This document shows positions 1 to 6,587 of a stretch of DNA of 8,972 nucleotides, piece by piece. Position 1 is the first letter of the stretch, and the number at the start of each line of letters is the position of its first letter. The stretch covers positions 1 through 8,972 of the forward strand of contig JAICSG010000116.1 of the NCBI GenBank assembly GCA_025937035.1, written 5' to 3'. This DNA is from Thermoanaerobaculia bacterium (GTDB lineage: Bacteria; Acidobacteriota; Thermoanaerobaculia; Multivoradales; UBA5704). Below the pieces are notes generated by a model that was not told the origin of the DNA, ran no database searches, and saw only the letters and a list, made by a program, of their open reading frames with translations. The position numbers and the translations under genes were made by a program.

Positions 1-2220
1 CTGATCGCGCTCTCTCTCCAGTCTCCGGTCCATGCGGCGGCGGGGGATACGGTGGCCGACCACGTCCTCGGGCAGCGCCGGTTCGGGACCGCCTTCCCGG
101 CCTCCGTGGACGGCACCCTCTTCGACGCGGCGGACCTCGCCATCGACCGCTCCAGCGAGCCCAACAAGGTCTACGTGGCCTCTCCGGACCTCAGCCGCGT
201 GCTCGGCTGGTCGGACATCGAACGCTTCCGGACCGGCAAGCCGGCGGACCTGGCGCTCGGCCAGCCGTCCGTCTTCAACGGAGTCGAAATCCCCAGCCGC
301 GTGGGTTGCCCGCCCCCCAGCGCCACCTCCCTCTGCCATCCGACCCGGGTCGCGGTGGACGCCGGCGGCAATGTCTACGTGGCCGACTCCTGGAACTACC
401 GGGTTCTCGAATTCAACCGCCCGTTCGCCACCGACCGGGCGGCGGACCGGGTGTTCGGGCAGCGGAGCCTCACCGCGCGGCGGGCCCCCGCGACGATCCT
501 CGACGATTCGGTGGACGTCGCCGTCGACGCCCAGGGGAACCTCTGGGTGCTCGACCCTGCGGGGACGGGACGCATCCTGGAATACGACGCTCCGCTGACC
601 CACGACACGCGGCCGGACCGGGTGATCGAGCCCGCGGCGCCCAGCGCCTGCAGGAGCGGGCCCCAGGATCCGCCGTGCTCCCCGGCCGGGCTCGCGGTCA
701 GCCCCCTGGGAGATCTCTACGTGCAGGACCGGCCCCCCGGCGGGGTCTCCCGGGGGCTGATCTTCCAGCGGCCGCTGGCGACCGACCTCCGGCCCGATTT
801 CATACTCCTGCCGATCTCGATCGCGGGCTTGATCGCCGCTCCCGACGGGGTGTTCGACGCCTCGGGGAGCCTGCTGGTCATCGTCGGCCGGAACGTCTGG
901 CGCTATCCGCCGCCGCTCGGTCCGGCGACGGCGCCGGAGGCCGCCTCGCCCGTGCTCACTCCGGCTTTCGGCGGCCGGCTCGCCCTGGATTCCCAGGGGA
1001 ATCTCTATACGGCGACCTACACGGGCCTGCTCGAGACCAGCTCCGTCCACGTCCTCGACGCTCCCTTTCAGGCGAGCCAGCAGCTCAGGCTTGACGGCAG
1101 CCTCCCCTTCGCCCGGGGGCTCGCGCTGCCCACGATCGTGGCGGTCGACCGCAGCTCGTCTCCCCATCACCTGTATGTGGTCGACGCCTACAACCGGGTG
1201 CTGGCCTGGCGGGACGCCGAGGGGTTCGCCAACGGCGCCCTCCCCGACATGACCTTCGCGGGGGAGAACCTGAGCTCGGCCAGCACCCCGACCCCCTGCC
1301 TCGGCGCCAGCGAGGCCCTGTTCTGCCCCTACGGCGCCTTCAACCGCGGCGGCCTGGCTGTCGACTCGCACGGCAATCTCTGGATGGCGGACGTCGACAA
1401 CCACCGGGTGCTGGAATTCGACCGCCCGTTCGAAAACGGCCCCACCGCCGACCGGGTGCTGGGGCAGGGGGGCTCGTTCACCTCGCGGACCTGCAACCTG
1501 GGGGGCCTGAGCGCGCGCAGCCTGTGCTTTCCGGGAGCCGTGGCCCTCGACGCGCAGGACCGCCTCTACGTCGCCGACCTGGCCAACCACCGGGTCCTGC
1601 TGTTCGAGCACCCCCTGACGGACGACGCGGCGAGCAAGGTCTTCGGCCAGCCGGGCTTCACCCAGGGGGATTGCAATCAGGGGCGCTCCCGGCCCGGCGC
1701 GGCCACCCTCTGCCTGGGGGAGATCGAGAGCGAGTCCAACCCCCACTTCGTGGGCGCGTCGAGCCTGGCCGCGGACTCTCAGGGGAACCTCTACGTGGCG
1801 GACACGGTGAACAGCCGGGTGCTGGTCTATCGCGAACCGTTGAGCTCCGACGCGGTGGCGGACGTGGTGATCGGGCAGGACGGCTTCCGGCAGACTCTCC
1901 ACGGCACCGGCCCGCGGCGCTTCGCCCCCGGCCGGCTGGCGGTCGCGGTCGCCCCCTCCGGCGAGCTCTACGTCGCCGATCCCGGCAACGACCGCGTGCT
2001 GGAATTCCGGAATCCTCTGCAGGACACCACGGCGGACCGCGTCTTCGGCCACGCCGATTTCACCACCGGCGGCTCCCCCTATCCGGATTACTACTACCCT
2101 CCGCCGCCACCCACGGCCGCCAACCTCCTGGAGCCCATGGGAGTCGCGGTGGACGCGGAGGGGAACCTGTTCGTGGCCGACACGGGCCACGGCCGGTTGC
2201 TGGAGTACGACCGGCCCTAG
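1..2220 (+). CDS. Secreted NHL-repeat beta-propeller protein (5' end outside window)
   Basis: The reading frame is open from base 1, so the gene starts upstream of the window. The GTG at 52 lies inside the protein and is not its start. The first visible residues (LIALSLQSPVHAAAGD) look like the end of a signal peptide with a V-H-A cleavage site, which predicts export. About 739 residues are visible. They hold about 12 NHL-like modules of the form AVD-x-x-GNLYVAD-x-x-NHRVLEF, most followed by an AD-x-V-x-GQ linker. Modules begin near bases 133, 343, 511, 685, 838, 973, 1132, 1348, 1534, 1759, 1930 and 2137. All ten cysteines fall in five close pairs in the loops between modules. There is no C-terminal membrane anchor, sorting signal or catalytic motif; the protein ends straight after the last module. 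NHL propellers usually bind proteins, sugars or nucleic acids, or act as scaffolds; the ligand here is unknown. NHL-type propeller is near certain, the role is not. Confidence 0.9.
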   Translation: MIALSLQSPVHAAAGDTVADHVLGQRRFGTAFPASVDGTLFDAADLAIDRSSEPNKVYVASPDLSRVLGWSDIERFRTGKPADLALGQPSVFNGVEIPSRVGCPPPSATSLCHPTRVAVDAGGNVYVADSWNYRVLEFNRPFATDRAADRVFGQRSLTARRAPATILDDSVDVAVDAQGNLWVLDPAGTGRILEYDAPLTHDTRPDRVIEPAAPSACRSGPQDPPCSPAGLAVSPLGDLYVQDRPPGGVSRGLIFQRPLATDLRPDFILLPISIAGLIAAPDGVFDASGSLLVIVGRNVWRYPPPLGPATAPEAASPVLTPAFGGRLALDSQGNLYTATYTGLLETSSVHVLDAPFQASQQLRLDGSLPFARGLALPTIVAVDRSSSPHHLYVVDAYNRVLAWRDAEGFANGALPDMTFAGENLSSASTPTPCLGASEALFCPYGAFNRGGLAVDSHGNLWMADVDNHRVLEFDRPFENGPTADRVLGQGGSFTSRTCNLGGLSARSLCFPGAVALDAQDRLYVADLANHRVLLFEHPLTDDAASKVFGQPGFTQGDCNQGRSRPGAATLCLGEIESESNPHFVGASSLAADSQGNLYVADTVNSRVLVYREPLSSDAVADVVIGQDGFRQTLHGTGPRRFAPGRLAVAVAPSGELYVADPGNDRVLEFRNPLQDTTADRVFGHADFTTGGSPYPDYYYPPPPPTAANLLEPMGVAVDAEGNLFVADTGHGRLLEYDRP

Positions 2221-2876
2221 CTCGGCCTGGAGAAGGGCAGATCGAAGCTGGGCAGCCCGGCCGGCCCGGTCATCAATCCCAGGAGGACGCTCTCGAGCTC
2301 GCGCAGGCTGGGCGTCTCCATGAGCACCTGGCGCTCGGCGGGGGAGAGGGGGATGGCGTGGGCCACGGCGGTGACGATCTCCGTGCCCGCCATGTTCTCC
2401 ATGATCGAGAGGTCCATGTCCGAATCGTTGGCCTCGATCCGCTGGCGCACGAGATCGCGCAGCACGGGGAACTCGAGCTCGGCCTCGAGCTGCTCGGGAT
2501 CGTCGAGGAACTCGCCGTAGCTCACCACCACCCGGCGGTAGCCGCGGTCGCAGGGGGCCTCGCCGATCACCCGGAAGCGGATCACCCCGCCCGCGAGCAC
2601 CAGGTAGCGGTCCTCTTCGGTCTCGTGGCACTCGCCGATGTAGCCCAGGCAGCCCACCTGGTAGACCGGCGGCCTCCCGTCCAGCGAGCGGGCGGCGGGG
2701 GAGTCGTCGTCCAGCGGCTGCACGATCGCCACGTAGCGGTCGGCCTCCATCGCGTCGTCCACCAGGTTGCGCTCGCCGGGCTCGGTGGCGGCGAAGGGGA
2801 CGACCGTTCCCGGCAGCAGCAACGGCTGCTCCAGAGGGAACAGGGGAAGGGTGGTCGGCAGCTCCTCGGGCTTCAC
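2217..2876 (-). CDS. Standalone LON substrate-binding domain protein, copy A
   Basis: The protein resembles the N-terminal (LON/PUA-like) domain of ATP-dependent protease La. Visible markers are LPLFPLEQPLLLPGTVVPF (residues 10-28), YQVGCLGYI (72-80), a V-I-R-F-R-V strand (98-103), VSYGEF (118-123) and a helical C-terminal half with LSPAERQVLME (177-187). There is no Walker A/B ATPase and no Ser-Lys protease domain, so it cannot be a complete Lon. The family is thought to bind unfolded or specific protein segments; the role of standalone members is poorly defined. I prefer the GTG at 2876, which gives 219 residues, because AGGG sits five bases upstream and the start then lines up with copy B. 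A TTG at 2921, directly after copy B's stop, would give 234 residues. The gene is last in a four-gene minus-strand set. Its TAG overlaps the stop of the convergent propeller gene by four bases. Confidence 0.85.
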   Translation of the reverse strand: MKPEELPTTLPLFPLEQPLLLPGTVVPFAATEPGERNLVDDAMEADRYVAIVQPLDDDSPAARSLDGRPPVYQVGCLGYIGECHETEEDRYLVLAGGVIRFRVIGEAPCDRGYRRVVVSYGEFLDDPEQLEAELEFPVLRDLVRQRIEANDSDMDLSIMENMAGTEIVTAVAHAIPLSPAERQVLMETPSLRELESVLLGLMTGPAGLPSFDLPFSRPS

Positions 2877-2921
2877 GTGGGCCCTATGATCCCAGACCGC
2901 CCGCCCGGCCGCAACCGGCAA

Positions 2922-3581
2922 TCAATTGATGGTTGAGGGCGGCGAGGTGTCCGGGGTGGTGGTGAGGAAGTTGAGCGAGAGGAGCTGAGCCAGCCGGTCG
3001 ACCAGCTCCCGCAGCCCGGAGGCCTCCAGCAGGGCCTGCTTCTCGGCGGGCGTGAAGGGGGCGGTCTGGGCCATGAAGAGCACCACCTGCCGGGGGGACA
3101 TGCTCTCCAGGATGCCGGCGGTGCCGAAAGTCTTGCGGCCGAACTCGACCACCTTCTCCTTGAGCAGGTCCAGATGCAGATCCTGAGGCTCCTCTTCCTC
3201 GCCCGCCTGGAGGTCGCCGGCGAACTCCTCGTAGCTCACGGAGGCGCGCGGGATTCCGTCCGCGTCCGGCGGCAGCTCCTCGCGGATGCGGAAGCGGACC
3301 AGCCCTTCGAGCACCACCTTGTGCCCCTCCTCGCTCCGGCCGAGGTCGATGACGTGGCAGAGGCAGCCCACCGAATAGAAGCCGCCGCCGGGGCCGCGCT
3401 CCTGGAGAACGCCGAGGAGCTCGTCGCCGGCCAGCGCGGCGTCGAGGATGGCCAGGGAGAGCGGATCGGTGAGGGTGACGGGGAGCGCCGTCTCGGGCAG
3501 CAGAAGGAGCTGCTCCAGGGGGAAGAGGAGCAGCGTGGTCGGGAAGTCGGAGATCCGCAGGTCGAGCCTCATGGGGGACAT
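2922..3581 (-). CDS. Standalone LON substrate-binding domain protein, copy B
   Basis: This is a clear paralogue of the next gene downstream. Both share PTTL-x-LFPLEQ-x-LLLP (here residues 14-29), a VGCL motif (71-74), VSYEEF (115-120) and TPAEKQALLE (177-186), and both are 219 residues long. It lacks the ATPase and protease domains of Lon, so it is a standalone LON-domain protein that probably binds protein substrates or partners in the cytoplasm. The Thr/Pro-rich tail (about 207-219) looks disordered. The ATG at 3581 is used; an ATG at 3572 (residue 4) is equally possible, and neither has a clear Shine-Dalgarno sequence. It lies 45 bases after purC and 45 bases before copy A's preferred start, on the same strand, which suggests one transcript. 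The two copies differ most in the central linker, here Glu-rich (127-131), so they may bind different targets. Confidence 0.87.
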   Translation of the reverse strand: MSPMRLDLRISDFPTTLLLFPLEQLLLLPETALPVTLTDPLSLAILDAALAGDELLGVLQERGPGGGFYSVGCLCHVIDLGRSEEGHKVVLEGLVRFRIREELPPDADGIPRASVSYEEFAGDLQAGEEEEPQDLHLDLLKEKVVEFGRKTFGTAGILESMSPRQVVLFMAQTAPFTPAEKQALLEASGLRELVDRLAQLLSLNFLTTTPDTSPPSTIN

Positions 3582-3626
3582 GGGTGGAGATGATATCAGC
3601 CCAGGAAGCCGCGACGGAGCCCGCCT

Positions 3627-4526
3627 TCAGAGCTCCGGCTCACAGCCCGTGATTCGCCGGAAGGCCTCCACGTAGCGGTCGAGCGTCCCCTGGACCACGT
3701 CCGCGGGGAGCTCCGGCGGCGGCGACTCCTTGTCCCAGCCGGACTCGTCGAGCCAGTTGCGGACGAACTGCTTGTCGAAGGAGGCCGGCTCCTCGCCGGG
3801 CAGCCACTGGGCGATGTCCCAGTAGCGGGAGGAGTCGGGGGTGAGGACCTCGTCGATCAGCAGCAATTCGCCGGTGTCCAGGGCATGGCCGAATTCGAAT
3901 TTGGTGTCGGCCAGGATGAGATTGCGCGAGGTGGCGTGCTCGGCCCCGGCCTGGTAGAGGGCCAGGGTGCGGTCGCGCAGGGCGGCGGCCAGCTCGGGCC
4001 CCACGGCGCGCTCGACGGTCTCCAGGCTCACGTTCTCGTCGTGCCCCTCCTCGGCCTTGGTGGCCGGGGTGAAGATGGGCGCCGGGAGCTGGCTGGCCCG
4101 TTCGAGGCCGGGCGGCAGGGGAATGCCGCAGACGGTGCCCGCCTTGACGTACTCCCGGTAGCCGCTGCCGGCCAGGAACCCCCGCGCCACGCACTCGAAG
4201 GGGACCACCCGCGCCTTGCGGGCCAGCACGGCGCGCCCGCGCAACTGGTCCCGGTAGGGGGCGAGCGGGGCCGGAAAGTCGGCCGGATCGGTGGCCAGCA
4301 GGTGGTTGGGGACGAGATGGGAGAGCCGCAGGAACCAGAAGTTGGAGAGCTGGTTGAGGATCTTCCCCTTGCCCGGGATGCCCGGCCGCAGCACGTGGTC
4401 GTAGGCGGACAGCCGGTCGGAGGCGACGATCAGCAGCGCGTCGCCGAGGTCGTAGACGTCCCGCACCTTCCCCCGCCGCGGAGGAGGGAGCCCGGGGAGC
4501 TCGCTCTGCCAGAGGACGTGGTCCAT
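3627..4526 (-). CDS. purC: Phosphoribosylaminoimidazole-succinocarboxamide synthase (SAICAR synthetase)
   Basis: The enzyme joins aspartate to CAIR using ATP, giving SAICAR, a late step of IMP synthesis in the cytosol. At 299 residues it is of the longer, yeast Ade1-like form rather than the roughly 240-residue E. coli form. Family motifs are in order: GKVRDVYDLGD near the N-terminus (19-29), SDRLSAYD (36-43), ECVARGFLAGSGY (111-123), TPATKAEEGHDENVS (153-167), LADTKFEFG (205-213), IDEVLTPDSSRYW (224-236) and FDKQFVRNWL (250-259). None is missing, so it should be active. The ATG at 4526 starts right where family homology begins; no strong Shine-Dalgarno sequence precedes it. It lies 23 bases after the cyclase-like gene and is followed by the two LON-domain genes. 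No other purine gene is present in the window, so purC here is separate from a pur cluster. Confidence 0.97.
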   Translation of the reverse strand: MDHVLWQSELPGLPPPRRGKVRDVYDLGDALLIVASDRLSAYDHVLRPGIPGKGKILNQLSNFWFLRLSHLVPNHLLATDPADFPAPLAPYRDQLRGRAVLARKARVVPFECVARGFLAGSGYREYVKAGTVCGIPLPPGLERASQLPAPIFTPATKAEEGHDENVSLETVERAVGPELAAALRDRTLALYQAGAEHATSRNLILADTKFEFGHALDTGELLLIDEVLTPDSSRYWDIAQWLPGEEPASFDKQFVRNWLDESGWDKESPPPELPADVVQGTLDRYVEAFRRITGCEPEL

Positions 4527-4549
4527 GACCGCGTTTTATCGCAGAACGC

Positions 4550-6448
4550 TCACCGCGGCCAGATCCCGGTGCTCTCCAGGAAGTTGGCGACCTCGCGGTC
4601 GAGGGCGGAGAGGAGAGGCTCGCCGGGGATCTCGGTCAGATTCTGGTCCATCCCCACGGCGTCCACGATCTCGTAGACGGGGAGCTTCTCCAGCCCCTTG
4701 AGGTGGGCCATGCCGAGCTTGCGGATGCCCACCGGCAGCCGCTCGCCGGCGTCCTCGAAGATCACCACCACGTAGGAGCGGTCCCCTTCCTGGCCGCGGA
4801 AGAGGCGGATGCCCGCCGTCTCGTGGTCGAGCTGGGCGATGAACGGGCCGGTGGCCACCATGCCGTTGTTGTGCAGGGTGCCGTTGCGGTTGATGTAGGC
4901 GTAGAAGGGGCGGGATTCCTCCTTCTTGTCCACCACGTCCAGGTTCTTGCTCGACAGCGGCGAGAAGAAGCGGTGCACGGTCGCCTCCGGGTACCCCTGG
5001 TTGATCAGCATGGTCTTGACCTCGTCGATCTCCTGGGTGGCCTTGCCGGTGGTCAGGCGGGAGAGCTCGACGAGGCCGGGGCCGAAGAACTCGTAGCGCT
5101 CCCCCTCCTCCGGCCGGCTGCTCATGGGGATCAGCCGGTAGGGGCCGTAGTTGAGGGCGATGCGCATGCCGCGGTCGAAGGGGAGCCCCTCGCGCACCGC
5201 CGCCACGTAGTAGCGCTGGAGCTGGATCGAGCAGAGCAGCAGGTTGGTGGCCTCGCGGCTGGAGTAGAAGGCGCCGTCCCCCAGGTACTTCTCCAGCTTG
5301 GCGCGATGGGAGGCCGCCAGCCGGTTGATCCGGCGCTGGAAGCGGAACATGGCCAGGAAGGCGCCGTCCTGGCTGTCGTTGCCGGCGCGGTGGAGCACCG
5401 AGAGGGTCGCCGAGAATTCGCTGATGTCGTAGATCATCCCGTAGCGCTCGACCCGCGGGTCGACCACCCAGGGCTCCATGAAGTCGAGCGGCCGGGTGGC
5501 GGCGGAGAGGCGGAGCTCGCCGCTGCCGGGCATGGCCTTGCCCACCGGAAGATCGCGGCCCACCATCACGCCGTCGCGGACCTCGATGGGCACGATCAGC
5601 CGCCGCAGGGCGTGGATCAGCTCGAACTCCTTGAGCTTGATCAGCAGGCTCTCCCAGACGGTGACCAGGGGAGGCGGCAGCAGGCGCGCCGGATCGTACG
5701 ACTTGAGGGTCGCCAGGTAGGCCACGTAGCCGGGGCGGACCAGCAGGTCGCGGCCGTCGATACGCAGGGAGCCGGTGAAATAGCTGCCCAGCTCGGCGAG
5801 GTCGCGGCCGATGTAGTCCTCGGTGAGGAGGAGAACATTGTCGCGCAGGCGGGTCAGCAGACGGGGGAAGAGCTCCTCCTCCCCCTCCTCGGTGGCCACC
5901 GCCAGCCGCGCCATCAGGTCGTACATGGTCGACAACACCCGGTCGAGGAAGCGGTCGAGGATGCGGTATTTGATGGCGTCGCCGTGACGGCGGCCGATCT
6001 CGCTGTCCCGCCTGAGGATGCGTCTCGGCACATCCTTGAGCAGGCGCGCCACGTCCAGCGAATGCTGGAGCCAGAAGACCGCGGGGTAGCCGCGGCCGTA
6101 GCTGGAGATGGTGGCGTTCTCGACCGCCCGGCAGAGCAGGGCGGTGTAGCGGTCCCAGGCTTGCGTATGCGCCTTGACGTCGTGCCCCTCGCGCCGCAGC
6201 CCCGCCACCTGCACCGCCTCCTCGGCGTCGAGGAGGTCGCGCAGGGCGGCGCGCAGGTCGAGCAGGCCGGCCGAGAGGAGGACGGGGAACCCCTGGAGCG
6301 GTGTGGCGCTCTCGTCCTCCAGGAAGATCGGGCGCGGCATGGGCAGCATCCGCTGGAGGTCGGGGATCAGCCGCCGCACCTCCTCCGGATCGGTCGAGAG
6401 GAAGTTGAAGGGGCCCGGCAGGGTCTGGAGGAAAGACGTCGAGCTCAT
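4550..6448 (-). CDS. 632-residue protein with divergent class III nucleotide cyclase-like domain
   Basis: I do not recognise the full-length family. Residues about 335-470 match the class III adenylate/guanylate cyclase fold by motif. YGMIYDISEFS carries the first metal aspartate (D341). EKYLGDGAF carries the lysine that contacts the purine (K387) and the second metal aspartate (D391), with the normal K-x3-D spacing. RIALNYG (429-435) follows, then YEFFGPGLVELSR, where E453, V460 and R464 fall at the positions usually held by Asp, Asn and Arg. The catalytic asparagine is therefore replaced by valine, and the adenine-selecting Asp by Glu. Residues 1-330 look mainly helical, with no signal peptide or membrane segment. 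The C-terminal 150 residues look mixed alpha/beta and match nothing I know. It may be a working but divergent cyclase, or a nucleotide-binding sensor. The ATG at 6448 has only a weak ribosome site. It is first in the minus-strand set, 23 bases before purC. The coding call is firm; the cyclase assignment is moderately sure. Confidence 0.85.
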   Translation of the reverse strand: MSSTSFLQTLPGPFNFLSTDPEEVRRLIPDLQRMLPMPRPIFLEDESATPLQGFPVLLSAGLLDLRAALRDLLDAEEAVQVAGLRREGHDVKAHTQAWDRYTALLCRAVENATISSYGRGYPAVFWLQHSLDVARLLKDVPRRILRRDSEIGRRHGDAIKYRILDRFLDRVLSTMYDLMARLAVATEEGEEELFPRLLTRLRDNVLLLTEDYIGRDLAELGSYFTGSLRIDGRDLLVRPGYVAYLATLKSYDPARLLPPPLVTVWESLLIKLKEFELIHALRRLIVPIEVRDGVMVGRDLPVGKAMPGSGELRLSAATRPLDFMEPWVVDPRVERYGMIYDISEFSATLSVLHRAGNDSQDGAFLAMFRFQRRINRLAASHRAKLEKYLGDGAFYSSREATNLLLCSIQLQRYYVAAVREGLPFDRGMRIALNYGPYRLIPMSSRPEEGERYEFFGPGLVELSRLTTGKATQEIDEVKTMLINQGYPEATVHRFFSPLSSKNLDVVDKKEESRPFYAYINRNGTLHNNGMVATGPFIAQLDHETAGIRLFRGQEGDRSYVVVIFEDAGERLPVGIRKLGMAHLKGLEKLPVYEIVDAVGMDQNLTEIPGEPLLSALDREVANFLESTGIWPR

Positions 6449-6587
6449 GCGCGCGCTTACTTAAAGACGGACGTTTCGTTTCACCTGGAAATGGAGCGAT
6501 TACGTATACCATATTCGACCTGCCGTGCCGCCCGGCCTGTTAAGATCGGGTGCCGCGGAAACCTGAAGCGCTGAGGAGAGGAAGCTC
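6449..6587. promoter_or_regulatory. Divergent intergenic region with AT-rich island, likely promoters both ways
   Basis: These 139 bases separate the starts of two divergent genes and must serve both. The stretch from about 6455 to 6520 is much richer in A and T than the surrounding DNA. It includes TACGTATACCATATTCGACC at 6501-6520, with the overlapping palindromes TACGTA (6501-6506) and GTATAC (6504-6509). TATACC at 6505-6510 could be a -10 element for the plus strand, and TTTCAC at 6479-6484 a poor -35, but the 20-base spacing is not ideal. No exact promoter can be called. Confidence 0.4.
6573..6584 (+). promoter_or_regulatory. Ribosome binding site of leucyl aminopeptidase
   Basis: GAGGAGAGGAAG lies just upstream of the ATG at 6588. 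The GAGGAG core is 9 bases from the start and AGGA is 5 bases from it. It is the strongest Shine-Dalgarno sequence at an ATG start in the window and fixes the start of the aminopeptidase gene. Confidence 0.75.

Noticed and set aside
52..54. GTG at 52 as the start of the propeller gene
   Set aside because: The frame stays open to base 1 and encodes a signal-peptide-like end upstream, so the true start is outside the window.
2210..2232. Intrinsic bidirectional terminator at the convergent stops
   Set aside because: The stem is short with a bulge and lacks a T-run on either strand.
1524..2936. 470-residue plus-strand frame spanning the propeller gene end and LON copy A
   Set aside because: It is out of frame with the propeller and antisense to LON copy A, with typical high-GC shadow composition. 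It is not a readthrough product.
2217..3581. Frameshifted or split remnant of a full Lon protease
   Set aside because: Both genes carry the same N-terminal domain rather than successive parts of Lon, are intact, and no ATPase or protease motif lies nearby.
4703..6574. 623-residue plus-strand open frame opposite the cyclase-like gene
   Set aside because: It is a mirror of a GC-rich coding strand. The protein is low-complexity (rich in Val, Glu, Gly, His and Gln) with no domain pattern, while the minus strand carries ordered motifs.
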